From Casuarius casuarius (lineage: Eukaryota > Chordata > Aves > Casuariiformes > Casuariidae), in assembly GCA_003342895.1 (NCBI GenBank), contig PTFA01000012.1:6614429-6678428 (forward strand): a stretch of 64,000 nucleotides of DNA. Reading direction: 5' to 3'. The translations under genes were made by a program, and so were the position numbers. The notes beneath the pieces were generated by a model that was given only the letters and a program-made list of their open reading frames with translations, did no database searches and was not told where the DNA came from. This document shows positions 9,890-24,711 of the stretch, in pieces (position 1 is the stretch's first letter; each line of letters starts with the position of its first letter).

Positions 9890-12800
9890 CTGCAAAGAAA
9901 CCAAGAAAAGTACGTCAAGAAACTTGATGTGAATAAACCCTGTGAAGTAAACTTGTTTTAGCTATTCATTTACTTATGCAGACATTTTATACATAAAAAG
10001 AAAAAAGTTTCCTTTTACTTCTGTTGCTGTGTCCCTAAATGGTGACACTGGTATTGGCAAACATTTATTCCACCTAGAAGAAATACAGAAGTGAGACCTA
10101 TTTAACACAAGGCTGAAGAAAAGTTAGCCAAATGAGGATCTGAGTTCAGGCTCTCACCCTACCAAGAACTCGCCAGTACAGGAAAAGGGCAGTTCCTCTC
10201 CTCAGTGCAGCAGTCAGGGAAGACAGACTCTTGCAAAAAACCTTGACCTCTCACAGTATCTGAGTCACCTCATCAAATCAGCCCTACGCTGATATTTGAT
10301 TGACACAGTGATTATTTCACAGATCACTCATCTAAATAGAAAGTGAATGGAAATAAGGATGTAATACATGAGAACAGAACTTTCGGAAGTAAAAAAGCCT
10401 GAAGCTTTATTTATTTTGCTTGTAAATAGTACTTAAAGCTTCCTATTTGCTAGTGGCAGTCTCCGCAAAATCAAAACCTTATTTAGTAACTTTAGAGTAG
10501 TTTGGTTTTGTACTGACTACCACACAAACCCCACCAAAGCCATGGGACCACTGTCTTCCTGAGCCAGCGACAACGTGGCTAATCATGGGTTTAGAAGCCT
10601 CAGGAAGTTTCCAAAGACGCAAGTGGTGGTTAGGTACATACAGCACGTAGGAAGTGCACAGGATGCTGGCCCGCAACGCACATCAGCACCTTCGAAAATT
10701 GCCACCAACGCTCTTTCATGTCCCCAACCCTTAGAAATAAGACTTCATTAAAATAGTGTCAGCACTGGTGAAGCACTTTTCCCAAGTCCAATTCAATAGT
10801 TTCTTAATACTCTATAGAAATAAAGAAGGGTATTTAGAAACTTCAACCTGGATCATCCCGCTGATCCAGTTAAAAGAGCAGTCATATACACAGTTGCAGT
10901 GGTCCAGCGGGGGGGAGAAGAAGCTGCAGGTACGGGAGACGAACAGATCCTTACATAGCATTACCACCCAAACCTAAACTATTGTATTGTCTCACTAAAT
11001 GCTTAATTAGTTGTACGCTCCACTACCACTGCTTAGAGAGGGGGTTGAGTGAAATTAGCCTCACTAGGCCAGGGTCTTTGTGTTAAATAGGATTACCACA
11101 GGGTTGGAGCTGTGAGTATACAACTATGCTATTTTAAAGGCATTTAGGGATGTAGCAAGATCATTCCTGGGAACATCTATTCATCAGTATGATAAAGGAT
11201 GGTAAAAATAAATCTTTAATCAAACTGGCGTTAAAGTGTCTTAAAAGCATCAGATGCTGTACAACGCTAAAAATAACTATCTTGTTGAAATCGGCCTTTT
11301 CAGTGTCACGCCTTGCCAAAACCACACTGTCTAAAGGCTGATGTCTTTGAATCATAGAAACATATATGTCTGAAAGAGAAAATTTTTCCATTGTACTCAG
11401 TTTCTTTTTTGAAAGCTGAGGGATCNTGCAGGCGGGAAGCAGTTCTAGGCTGCCAGATTGCTTCTCCAAAGCCAACAGAGGGAATGACTCAGAATTTTGT
11501 TTGGCCATAAAAAGCAGGATGGTAAAAGCAGATTAAAAAAAGCAAATGCAACAGGGAAGGATTAAGTGTGCAAAGGACAAATGTATTGCACACCATTTTC
11601 TTCAGTGTTTACATAAACCTAAGTTTTCAGACAGGAGAGACTCCTGAGATACAATGCTAAGCAGTTTGCTTTCAGCTCAGAAAACTGACCTGGCATTTTG
11701 AGACAAGGCAAGCCAAAGGAGAAACTCTATTTTTAGATCTTTTTTTTTTTCCATTTTTGCTTGTAGAAAAGTTATTGAAAAACTCAGTCTGACCACTTTT
11801 GGTATTTCATATGACAGATAAAGCAGAACAGACTGAACCTGAAACCCAGTAACTTAATTTTAGCAGAAACAGATATTTGCCTCTACAAAAGTAAATTGGT
11901 TCCCACTGTAACTACANGCAGTCAGCCACCTACACGACTGTCTCTAGCCAAACAGTAATCAGACCTGACGCATCTGTTACGGTAGTGACCTCGCACAACC
12001 ACTATCATCCACGGCGAATTCAATCTTACAGGAATAGGCTGATCACTGTTGAGAACTAAATTAACAGCAAACAGGCAGATCAAAACATTTGAAAAGGAAA
12101 TTATAATAACTTCTTAGTGAGCATTTGTGTGCAGGAATAAGTATTAAAGATGTCAGGAAAAACACTAACACATTAGAGCTTATCACGGTTTTATATTTTA
12201 AAAGCAAATCTTCTACTGCTTGTCATACTCAGAAATCATAGAGAAGAGAAATGCAACTGCTGGGTTTCTCTTACAAATGAAAAAGATATCCAAACACTAT
12301 ACTCAAAGATGGTATCGGCTGTATTTACTATTGAGATTTGGCAACTTGAGATCAATTCTGCTAGAGAAGAAAAGAAGCCAAGTAATGCAATGAATGAAAT
12401 GGTTAGAGGCATTTAAGGCTTCAGGCTGAAGCTTAAAGCCTCCTGCAGGACATCCCATCGGTGCAAATCCCTGGCTCCCAACCTCTGCTTGAACTGATAA
12501 AATGACTGTGTGGTGTAGTAAGCCTCTGCAATTTTGGTCCTGAAATATAGGTATAATCGATTTAACTCAAGCAGCTACTCTAATGTGAAACTAGTTCAGG
12601 AAGATTTTTAGCAATTCCCCGATGTTGTAAACGCTTTGACCAATGAGCATTTCTGCACCTTTTTTTCAGTCTGCTCTGTTTTTCAGTTTGTGGCATTTTG
12701 TTATAACGCTAGTTTTAAGCCTGAAGATACCCTTCTTTCCTGTTTATCTGAAATGCATTCATTTTCTGTAAAATTAAGATGACAAAGAGAAGCAACTTAC

Positions 12801-13573
12801 CACAGACCCATAAATCTGAGATCTTTTGTTTCTCACAGCTAATCNCTAGATTTTCACCCATGACCTGTCAATTCCCAGTTTTCAGATTGGATATATAAAT
12901 AAGGCTAAATCTACAAAGGGATAGGTGCATCTCACCATTTTTGGACAACGGAGCCCAGTGTTTAAGCATCACTAGCACCGTTAAACTCATACGTGGCAGG
13001 GTGTAATCACAACACGCACCGATGCGGGACTGAGACAGCCCCTGTCCCACCCTGCTGCCCAGCCGCTTGGTCTCATGCTACCACAACTGTTTTGTGGGGC
13101 CATGCCGTAAAGCAGATTACTGAACTTATCCAAGCTAAAAATAAACCTTCCACAGTAAGTGAAATACACAACACCACTAAAAAAAGCCATCAAAAACCCA
13201 AGCAAGAACAGAGAGTTTGCTGAACTATTTAAAATGAAAGAAAGGTCAGCTTATCACCTAAAGGATTTAGGGTGGTTCATGTCCTCAATTATTATAAAAT
13301 TACATGGAATTATTGCCAGGATTGCAACCAGGTAACTAAAAATAGCACTATGCCTTGTAAAATTAGAGGTAGAGAAAGGACACTGCTGGCAGCAGAGGAG
13401 GGCTAAGGCTCTCTCTGTCCCTGGCGAGGAGGCAGGCTTGTGCAGCGCCGGCTCCTCTACCCACGGCCCTCTGCTCCCACTCCTCTCTTCGGTCTCGTGC
13501 CAGTCCTGTCTGATGGCACCTCACCTCCTCATCCCAGTCCAAGCCTCTTTGCCTCTGCAAAGCTTTTATCTGG

Positions 13574-13598
13574 CATCAGACGTGTTACACGTCTGATG
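13574..13598. repeat. Perfect 25-bp inverted repeat (11-bp arms, TTA loop)
   Basis: CATCAGACGTG (13574-13584) and CACGTCTGATG (13588-13598) are exact reverse complements separated by TTA. Each arm has an ACGTG/CACGT core like that bound by bHLH or bZIP factors. It sits between two GC-rich patches in intron 4. It could be a dimer binding site or a cruciform-prone repeat; the sequence cannot decide. Confidence 0.9.
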
Positions 13599-13980
13599 TA
13601 AGTCACGGGCACACCTCTCTAGACTGCCTCTTCCATCCAAATGTGGATCTCTTCTCTACAATCCTCTATTTGGCATATGCATTTCAGAGAGATTTCACGC
13701 GATTTTAAAATTCCAAGAATGCTCTCCTTCATGTTTCACTATACGCTGCAGGTAGAAATAAAAATAATGTACTCTGAAAGACATCTTTCAGTGTTTCCGT
13801 TAAGGCTGGAGACAGTTGTTGTCAATAGCAGATTTGTGCCAGCATTATCTTAATACTTTCAAATACCTTAGGTATAAAGAAAATGTTTATGCCTTCCTTT
13901 TTAGTGCTATTATCTTACTGACACCTAGGTTTTTCACATGTAGCTCCGTGCCATAAATAAGAGATTCACATGTGTTGCTA

Positions 13981-14390
13981 CCCAGCTCACCTCACTCCAC
14001 TTGGTCAGTGCCTTTCCCGTATCAGAGGGTCCCTCACGGGACACAGTACGCCCGCTGCGGTCTCTCCTAGGCAGAGGGGAGGGGGGTGATGCTCCCCTTG
14101 ATGGGCCGACCATGCTTCTGCCCATGAGACCCCCTGGGGCTCGCCACCGCCTCGTGCCCCCACGGCGTGCGGGTCCCCCCGCCGCCTCCAGTGCTCCTCC
14201 TGCCCCGGCGCGGGATGCCGCCTCTCTCCCTGCTGGATCTCCTACGGCCCACGCCGGCCCACCCGGATACAACGGTGTGGTAGACGGTGCTGAAAGCCTG
14301 GCTTTCAGGCACATGGCATCTGCTGCGCGCCTCTCGTCCACACGTTGGAGGGGGGTAGCAAAATGCTCGGCTGTTTTGTCAGCGGAACTT
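13981..14390. promoter_or_regulatory. Intronic CpG-rich island
   Basis: I count 27 CpG dinucleotides between 13981 and 14340, with clearly GC-rich composition, inside an otherwise AT-rich, CpG-poor 30-kb intron. Open frames on both strands (14001-14420 plus; 13934-14341 and 14067-14312 minus) are the usual consequence of few stop codons in GC-rich DNA; their Ala/Pro/Arg-rich products show no domain. Possible roles are an internal or antisense promoter, an unmethylated recombination-prone site, or GC-biased conversion. The island is real as composition; its function is unproven. Confidence 0.5.
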
Positions 14391-15310
14391 AGTCAAAATG
14401 CACAATTTTTCTCTTCATAACGCAAGTTCCTTTTAAATTTGGAGCGAGCAAAAGATAAGATCGTGTTCTGCTCCTATTCACGCTGACAACAAACAATAAA
14501 TTCTAATTGCTATTGTTAGAAATGGAAAGATTTTGACATTTTCTTGTGGAAGCTTGCTTTCATACTTCCATAAGCAAGCCAAAAAACACTTAGTAGGAAA
14601 ATACTACAGTTTCCTGCTATCTAGGAGAAAAACTGGTTTGAAAACTATAATCAGTAGCAGTTATCAGTAGTTCTCAGTGAATAGAAAGTTGCATATTGAG
14701 AGGCTCTGCAAAGCTGTGCCCTGGGTCTGGTTGTAGGCAATGGCAATGCAATGGTCCAACAGCGTGTAATGCAGTAATGAAACAGTTTCAGTACTGAAAT
14801 GAATGCATATACCATGGGGGGGGGCGGGGAATAAGACTCAAAACATAAAATATGCTTGACAGAATAGACCAAAAAATAGGATACAATTCAATAAACAGGA
14901 AATGTAAGTTACTGCAGGGCTTACACAGAGATAATTACCTGCACAGGCTGGCAAAAACTGGTAAAGTGCCACTTCTGCGGAGTGACATGTGGAGTTGGAA
15001 ATGGTCCTAAGCTGCATATGAGTCAACAGGGTAAACGGCTGATACATTTATTGTAACATGTCTGTAATTTGAGAGATTTGCATGCCAATTCCTGCCACCC
15101 CAGGAGCTGTAAGAGGGCTTTCCACTCCAAGTAAAGAAGCAAAAATTGGAAATAACTTCTCTCTGACAGGGAATTCCAGTCCCATACCTGCTGCACCCCT
15201 ATCGGAATCAGTGGAATTACATTAGAAATTAAGAGTTTCTACTGATGTCAAAGTCTCTCAGTCTATCTGATCTCAGGACTTTCTAAATCTACATTTGAGT
15301 ATGTTTCTTC

Positions 15311-15325
15311 TTTTTTTTTTTTTTT
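15311..15325. repeat. T15 homopolymer
   Basis: Fifteen T follow TTTCTTC in intron 4. It may be a simple repeat or an eroded retrotransposon tail. No flanking element or target-site duplication was recognised. Confidence 0.85.
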
Positions 15326-18300
15326 GAACATTTTACTAATGTCTTCCACTCCTCACAAACATTCATTTTCCTTAACCTCAGCTGAGCTCTATTTAACTCA
15401 ACCCTGCATGTAAGAAATTTGAAATAAAGTAAAGCTAAATGAAAAATAGTGTGTGAGATGAATATAACAGAAAACATTCCTTCTTTGATCAGGCAATAAA
15501 CCTTCTGGCAAAATGACTACCCCCAACTGCACATACAACAGTTCAGTAGCTGTACCCAGTTCTCTGCTACCCGGCCCTGGAAAAGTTACAGCAGATGCAG
15601 TACCAGCTACAAAGTAGGTGCACTGTACGTAGGTGTTAAGGCTTGTGTAAGCTATAAATTAGTGTAATTTGTAATGATCTGGAAAAATGAATAGAACCAT
15701 GAAGGAAAGGAGTCAGAGCAGCAAGGAAGAACACTGTAAGGAAAGCAATTAAATTGAAGATATAAAGAAGTCTGGCCTAATGAATGTGAGATATATCAAT
15801 TTTACACGCCTGTTAATCAGTATTAGTAGATGACGCTGCTTTGATACTTAAGTGTTTATGGCACCCCAACATTTCAGGCTGCCAGATCAAAATATTACCT
15901 ATGGTTTAATCTGCAGTCAAAAACCAGCAAACTTCCACCCATAATTAGCAAGATACTTTTATATTTATAAAATGGAATGTATTATTATCAGCATGACTTC
16001 AGAGGAAATGTTAATTAAATAGCTTGTTGCTATAGGATAATGACCTCTTGCAGCTATCGACAAAAATTAAATTCAAATAAACACAGAAATACAGACATTT
16101 GTTTTAAAAAAAGATGACATGATCTTCTGACAAGATTCTATTACAATGAGTAATATAGGGAATGATTGGTGTCAATCATCATTTCATTAAATGGATACAA
16201 GGGAATTTGAATGACAATTGTTTACTCTGCTACGGTGGAATACATTACTTGTGACTAAATTAAAACATGATATGGGCTTTCCCAAGGCTGTACTCAAAAT
16301 GATATGTGTTGTCTGAGATACAGAAGAAGCTGCCATGATGGGCTACATTCAAAAATCAGGTAATGTAGCATATATAACACCTTTATTTACCATATCTGCA
16401 TATCAGCTTCCCTAGAATTACTCAATACAAATGAGATCTGAATCTGGTCGAGCTTATTTCAATAGACTTTTAACTACTTCACCTAGGCAGGACTGAATCT
16501 GAGAAAGCATATACACGTTTATAACTCTGGATCGCTCTGAAAGATCACATACCAAACTGTACTCAGAGCAGCAGGCTGGTCTCCCTGTGAACCCACTCAT
16601 ACAAACTTGCCTGTCACTGAAATTCTGCTCCTTCTGCAGCCACCAAATGGAGAGAGTATTTTTTAAATGAGCTTTCTGAGATCTCATATGATAAATAAAA
16701 AGGTAAGATATTAGCACAAACAAGTACTAAAATACATGGAAAAGATTGTGAGAAAAAAGACAAAAGACCTCATAGTTACTCAAGAAACCTTCATCGGTAG
16801 GAGAAGCTAGAAACTGTATATTGTCCCCATCACCTTCTTAAAAAGTACCGCTGAGCTAGACAAGATACAGAGAAAGGCAACATCATCTTCTGACAGTCTT
16901 ATCAGAAGAATAAAGTAACTCCTGTAGCAGGAGAGAGAAAACAGAATAGCCTGAAAAAGCGACAACTAAGTGGGGATACGACAGGAAGCTCTAAAATTAT
17001 GTAGTATATAGAGAAGGTGAACAGGGATTTAATTACTACTGCAACACAAGAACTATGGACTCAGTGGAATTATTCAGTAGCAGCTCCAAAATAAACAGAT
17101 GAGAGTATCTTCTCACACGCCACACCACCGAAGTCTGGAACTCATTGCGTTGCTGATGTTTTGGACGACAACGGTTGAAACGGTTACAAAGAGACAAATG
17201 GGTGGAGTTCACAAACACAGCGGTCCGGATGAAGCTCCTTCTCAGGGGCCAGCTAAACTGCTGACCGCTGGCGTGCATACCGCAGGGTGACCACGACACC
17301 TCCTTCGTCTCTGACTTTTGTGCTAAGCATCTGTGCTGGCGCCTGTCAGCACTATGACCATCATACGCTAGATAGAGGGGTCTAATGTAAAAGGCCACTT
17401 TTATGATCTTGGAGCCAGTGTCTGCTTTAGAGAGCATGTACAAAAATGGCACAGGACATTGAAGAAGGAGTCACAGAAGTGTTGGCACAGAAACATTGTA
17501 CACCTTGCTATAAAACTATGCTGTGGCTGTCAATTTTATTATACGTTTACTCCTGAGTCAGAAATGTTGGACCACACAAGGTCCGACTTAGACCTCTCTG
17601 GGATCAAAGGCTANACTTCCACTGTCTTCAGTGAGGCAGGATCCCTATTCAATTTGTTTATCTAGCTCTCTATAAGGTGTCAGCTAAAATAACCTCTTCA
17701 AACTCAGAAAAGATAAAGCATCCTCTGGTGCCCTGTTCCATCCTCCTACACTTTCATGTCTTTAGTGCGATTAATCACGTGAACATTATGAACAACCCTT
17801 CATCTGACCCTCTTATGTGAATGCAGTAGCTAAAAATTTCTATTTCTCCATCCCCTACTGAGATATGCATTAGGCAGGGGGCTGTACAGGAAATCTAGAG
17901 TATGAAAAAATTAAATTGTGAACAGTTCGTTGAGAGAGTGACAGCCAGCCAAGAAATACTGCTAAGTATTTACATAATATCTGCTTTGCAGTTTTCAATA
18001 TACAATATTTTGAAACAGCATACACAACAACTATTTCATCAAAAGGAATAATGCACTTTATGAAGAGTAGAAACACTTACTTACTAAAATTGTCACTCTC
18101 CTTTTAGCAAGCTTAATTCACTGCATGGATGTAAACTTTTTTCTCCTATTATCCCTTCATTTTGCTCTGCTAAGTAAATTCACATTCTCGTTTATAAAGC
18201 CAAATTTGAAGACCACTCAAGAGATGGGACTCTACGTGGCAATGTTTCTGATCCTTAGAACAATAAAAGAAGAACCAGTGACATCAAGGCCAAACACAAT

Positions 18301-21300
18301 CATGGTACAGGATACATCCACACCCTGCGCTACTACAGCTAAGCACGAGCGTGGTCCACAGGTGCCCATTCAGTGCAACCACTACTGTGGAGAACACAAG
18401 CTGTGGCTGTGGCAAAAGAAGTAAAAACATACTGAAGCTCAGTTTTAACTGTCTTAAAATAAAAGGGTCCAGCTTCCCTGCTATAGGCGACTATTCTGCT
18501 CTGCACTGTTGCTCTAGCATAATCTTCTCTTAAAGTAGATTTAATCAATGTATGGAAGATCACCTCAATGTAAGAAGGCTCCAAGATAGAGCATAACATT
18601 GCCCTTCTGCTACCAGTGAATTAAGAAAGGTTGCCACAGTTAAGATCGGTTAAGCCATAAGAACTCTTTGCTCAGACAAACAAAAGATTTTGGTGTCACA
18701 GCTGGAATCCTCCACAGCCATAAGCCGAACACATCAACTTTTTCTGTTAAACCATCATATAATCAGTCCATCCTGCAGAGCCCTTGACTCTCCTTTCCTA
18801 GACAAGCACTTCCAGAATTGCCCACAGATTTTGTTGATTTTAGGGCAGAAGCACTCCAGCAGGACGGAGAGACAACGACCCTTTCCCAGAAAAGCCCTCT
18901 GATACATGGCAGAGCATGACTGTGGAAAATGTGGGCACAAACCTTCTCAGAAGGGGGAGGAAATAAGTTTAGGCTCTCCTATCCTTTGCAAGGGCCCTGT
19001 ACCCTGTGCTGTGGTACAGAAGGAGACCAAGGGCAACCATCTGCCTTCTAGTTCAGGAAGACCGTAAAGACAGCAGCAGTAGCTGGGACATCTGTTTTTA
19101 ACAGGCCCAGGGCCTTCTCAGAGGACATCCACTAGACCAAGCTCTCTGACAAGTCAGAGAGAAGGACACATCACCCAGATCCCCCCCCAAAAGTCTGCGG
19201 AGAGCTACACGGCACCCTGCTCGCCGCTGTCATGAGTAAGGCNTTCTGGAGTGGCATTAAAAGTTAAAATTTATGGCAAAAATTCTAGATTTTAGAAATA
19301 TCCATGGTGTTCCCCTAAACACTTCCACCTCTGCACCAAACTGCTCGGATGAGGGATCTTTCAGCTGCAGACAGATCACTGCTCTTACTTAGCTAGGAAA
19401 CTTGTAAATGCTCTTTTGCTTTCACACTATTATGAGGTACAGATCTGTGAAACTGGATAATGCAAATGGTCTTTCAGGCCTCAGGAATAGCCAGTGGAAA
19501 CAAAATTGTATGCCATTTACAAATCAAAGTATTTTCTGTTTGTTTAAAGCTTAAAGTATTTTTGTCTAAAGTATTTTCATCTGTTATCTTGTTCTTACAG
19601 AAGATTTTAGATGCCTAAATATTCACAGAGTTACAAATCCATTCAAAACCTACTAGAGCGGCTAGACCAAGGACTCTTAGTCAAGAAGGAAAAGCTTTCT
19701 AAAAAATACTCTGAAATTTCCAAGAAATGTTGAGGTTGCTGTTAGAAACACCCTCCCTTCTGAAGAAGCTGAGTCTCGCTCAGGTAGTAAATCCCTGCAG
19801 AAGGGACTTAAGCAACAGGAGTTGCAAACCTCAAAGAACAAAAAAGAAAATAAAATGAACGCACATTTAAGCAACAAACAATACATATTTCTTGCTATTC
19901 AATGCAACACAATCCAAGTTCTGCAATTAACCTGCAGAGACAGCTGGAATANCTGTGTATATTTTAAAAAGCAGTTGTAATTCTCTTGGAAAAGACTATA
20001 CATGAGAAAGGAAACTACGATTTAATAGCTAGTTCACTTTAGATTTCGCTGATGAGACTAGCTAGCATCAATGTAAATAATAGTGTATTAATCTCTCCTC
20101 GAAGGCCCCTACAGAACCAGACTGTGAAATAACATCTTACATTAAATTTCAATCAGTAGGCTAAGTGAAAACAACAGGAGTGTAGCAATACTAGTCCCCA
20201 CCTGTGTATCTTTTGTTTTGCCCTATATATCTTTTCTTTTGCAATAGCAAGTTATGCATAGCACTAACAAGAAACATCTCCAAGTGCTCCTGTGAAAAGA
20301 GAANGATGTGACTTGCAAAATGATAAACATGTCAAAGTAAAAAAGTGATGTCTTTTTTTCAAAAGACAGTTAATGTGTGACTGGAAGTGTATTGCTTTCA
20401 TTCCATGAGCAATATCCTAATGATCAAACTGGCAACGTAACTTTTTTGATTATTCATACAAATATTACTGTTAACATTATCTAGACAATATCCAAGCACA
20501 GGTACTCTGAGAGCAAAAAATAAGCACGTTTACTACATTTCTAAATCTTTTTTACATCAGTAGCTCTTTTGAAAACCTAAATACACTAGGAAATCCTGAT
20601 TAAAAAAACATGGTTTGAAATTCAGGTACACACTGATTTCCCTTAAAGGAGAGTATCAGTGAAGGGCCTCCTCTGTAACCCTTCCTACAAGAAGTAAATC
20701 TTATATGGATAGTGCAGTAGACTTACACACAGCTACTAAACTATATTTAAAGATAACCGTGTTTAAAGATGAGGGATATAGGATTGCAAAGGAGATTACA
20801 CATGAGGAAACACACTGAATTTCAGTGGTATTTACATACTAAAAGCCTGCCAGACGTTTTGAACTCAGACTTCAGTCTGAAAAAGCCCTGGCAATTACCT
20901 TGCTAGAAATTGAGGGAGATTTTTTGACAAGATAGTTTAAACTCTTACGGGAGTGTTCCTTGATACGCAGAGAATGTCTCTGAAGCCAGGCCCTAACAGA
21001 GGCCTACATACTTTAGCATCAAACATTAAAAAAATTAACTGAATTTAAATCCTTGGAAAAATAAAAACTATAGAATACTATCCTCTAACAAATGCATTAG
21101 TAATATCTTTCAGTCAACAGCTTCAGCCAAATACTGTTGTCTCAAGATACCTCATACCAGAAATCAATCCTTAAAATGACACTTAGAGCTAGGCTTGCTT
21201 TCTTTCCTTTTCTTACTTTTTTTTCCCCCCTGGAGTGGAGGGGGGGGTGTTCTGCCTTAACCATGGATTACATTTACTTCTACAACATAATTGATATTAC

Positions 21301-24300
21301 AACGAAAGGCAGGAAACAATTTTTTAGAACTGCATGTGTCTCACAGCGCTCCGCAACAGGACCACCACTCAAATACAGAATGGGCAAGGCAAAAGAGTAT
21401 TTAAAATGATGCCAAAGTTATCCGGGTTTCTGCTCCACGCGCAGTCAGTGACTGGAGCTACATTAGCCAGTAGTGGGGACCATGGGGAGCCGCTCTGCAG
21501 GGTGAGATGGATGGTGCCGAGTAGGGGATGGCCGCACCGCACACGTCCCAGGTGTTTTCCGGCAAGCACTGCGAGGCGAGTGCCCCTCTGCAGTCGGAGC
21601 GTACTTGGTGTGCTGCAGGACTGCCCCAGCTTACGTTCACTGGAAAATCACGCACTCTAAGACCTTTCCGTGACACAAAGTACTGAAAATGAGAATGATC
21701 AGGGCATTTACTGAAAAATTGCACTCCGCATCCAAACTAAACCCACGAATATATAGACACCCGGTGGCAGTTAACTATTGACCTAATGGTAGCAGGAACA
21801 GTCCCCAGGATTTCTGCTGAAGACCACAATTAACATGTGTGTGCTATTCTTTGAGGAGTCTCACCAGAACTGGTCTGCTGTGTTTGAGACACCAAGGTGA
21901 ATTTTCTATTTTTAAATTCTATTTAATGAAATTTCTATTTTAAATGATGTCCTTTGATCCTACTCAGAGACTACAAAACTGCCAAGAATGGTGATCATGA
22001 GCAAACGGGACAACCCTTGCTCGGTAACATAGGCGAGTTTTGGAGCTTGTCAGGAAAGACTGACACTGTAAATGTGATGTTAGCACAATAGCGAAGCCTG
22101 ACTTCCCACTGTCATGCTTTGGTTGCCATTATAAAGATCAAAGTAAGTAAATAAAAGAGAAAAAGAAGAAACAGGAGTGGGACCTTGTGTGTGCTTGTAC
22201 ACGACACAGTGAATGAAACATGAGCTTCAAAGAGGAACATCCTTTAGGAACTAGCTGGTTCTTCTTCAGGACAGTGAGGAACCCGAATCAAAGCAATGGT
22301 ATAATGACATTTAAAATACATTGTGATAAAGATGATCCCAAGTGGAGAAGTAGGTTGGAAGTACAGAAGATCACTAGAGAGGCTTAAAGATTAACCCTGT
22401 TTGTAACACAGTGCTGTTACTAACACTCAGCTTTATCTACTCTCACTAATTACTGTCAGGAGGACCATCATGCCCACACGCTCTCTATATTCATTTCACA
22501 ATAACCACCTTCTCATAGCCTTACTGGGTAGGCTGGAAGACATACGCATCCTGTAATGTTTAAATATTGTTTTTTAAAAGTCTCCTTAACAAGCTTTTTT
22601 TGTGCATCTCGGAACCTACATTAGAATTTCTCAGGTCCTAAGCTGTGGCCATTTTGGCATTCCCTTAATAACTTCCACTAGCCAAGGCTAGTTTTTAATC
22701 TTTCTTTTTTATTTTTGGTAGAAAAGGTTTTCTTTCTCCAATGCCTGCTTATCATTGGTCCTCCAGATCATTTATTTGTTCTTCACTGTCATCTATGACT
22801 AGCCACATCATACTATTTCAGCTGTGAGGGAAGCTGCAGCTTCTCTCACTCTACTTTCTTCACAGTGTAAGTCATATTCATGAGAGCTTTTAAAATATGT
22901 TTACTGAATCTTTTGCTGACATCTATGGGACAAACCTAGTCTTCAGGCTGTGCTTCACAGCTCAGCATTTGCACAAAAAAAGGTTTAGTTTGCACAGCAC
23001 CTTTTTGCCTGCTCCTTCCTCAAAGTGTTTAAGCTTCTGGGAAGTTACTTCAGTCACTCCTGATTTCACTGTGTGACTTCCAAGCTGTAGAAATGACCTA
23101 TTGTTTGAGGCCAGACCACCAGAGCTCCTCTTGCAGGTATCATTACCTCTGCACCGGCCCATCAGCAGTCACTGGTCCCTACCATTCCAAGCACTTGGAC
23201 TTTGCTCAGACTGGTGTCTCCCTCCCGCTTTCCAAACATCTGTGAAATGTTGATCTATTGCTTGGGTACTTAGAAATATTCTTGGTGACACCACATGACA
23301 GGAGGGCAAGGGAGAATAGAGGCTATTTACTTACACAGCTAGTGAAAATAGCAAAGAACACACATGAATAAGTTTTTTTAAAAATCATTTAAGCTGCTGG
23401 AAATTCATTTATGCCAACAAGTATTGAGCCTTTGCAAGTAAATGCCTTTTGTCTTTTGTTGCATGGCCACCTAAACACTAATCTTTGCTTCAGCGCCACG
23501 GAGGTCATCAGCTGGCACTCGCTCTAGCACACTGCATGCCTTCACTTAAAACTGTCATTCCCTCAACTCATCCACAAAATTCTTAAGAGCCAAACATGTT
23601 TTNGTGTCAAAAGAAGTCGCTTTCAATTCATTTAGAGAGCACAGAAGAGAAACAGTGCACTGGCCTTCCCAGAATAGACCTAGAGTACATTTTACAAAAT
23701 AAGAAAGCTNATGCAGACTCTTCTGGAGAAAGGGTTTTCTTTTTTTGGCAATTTAGCTCCTTCCACAAGTCTAGTGGAAGCAGGTATTTTTCACAGCGGG
23801 TGCTCCATTTCTACCTTACTTCTGTGCCATATTTAGATAACAACATATTCCTGGAATACAGATAATGGGGCAAAATACATAATTCTATGAACATACATAA
23901 ATGCTTCCTTCAGGTTAATTGATTCTGACCTGCTCAAAAAACCCTACATTTCTTCCATTTCTTGGGCCTAAAATAGAATCCGCCAATGATAAATAATAAA
24001 ATTACAGCAATTTCTTCTTGTTTTACTCTCCCCTCACACATTATAAATGAGGGAGTTATCTTTACACTCAGATGATCAAAGTCGATGTGTCAGTTTGAAA
24101 GTTCAAACCAATCTATTTTTGATTAATATAGACTGAATCTGCATCTAGTAAATTAACTTTTTATTAACACTGGTTAAAAGTTGCTGGTATTAGTGGGGTC
24201 TTTCTTCCTTACACTTCCAATACTTAAAAACGACTCTGAACCCACAAACTCCTGTTTATACATTTCACTCTTGCCTCATAGGACTGCTTAAACATACAGA

Positions 24301-24671
24301 AATATTAAGGGCTAAAATAAAACCATTAAAAATGACAGACAACACTTGAACAGAATGAAGCAGACTTAATAAATACCTTGAGGGTAAAAATGATGATCAA
24401 AAAGCATGCATGTGAATTTAGGAAGATTCGATATGGAAGATCTGAGATCTCTTTAGATGGCTCAAAAAACAGTCAATTCTTAGCTAATACTAAATAAAAT
24501 CCACAATGTCTGTAGCAAAGTACAGTAGCAATGATGAGAAAACAGCACAAAAATAAAGCATTTGATTAACTAGGAAAAATGTAGAACCAACAGGTTGGAT
24601 ACTGAACCCTACTATTTGTCATCATTTTACAGTCCTCCTCCTTCCATTGTCTTATTCCTTCTACATGAATT

Positions 24672-24711
24672 CATGGAAGAGAAACAATTTTCCTGGAAAA
24701 GAAACAATTTT
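24672..24711. repeat. 20-bp imperfect tandem duplication
   Basis: CATGGAAGAGAAACAATTTT (24672-24691) is followed directly by CCTGGAAAAGAAACAATTTT (24692-24711), with 2 mismatches in 20. This is an older local tandem duplication in intron 4. Confidence 0.85.

Noticed and set aside
11161..11508. 115-codon minus-strand frame in intron 4
   Set aside because: No recognisable family, contains an N, and lacks splice signals joining it to ST8SIA4.
13934..14420. Overlapping 135- and 139-codon frames on opposite strands
   Set aside because: Both are Ala/Pro/Arg-rich by-products of the CpG island; frames open on both strands at once indicate composition, not coding.
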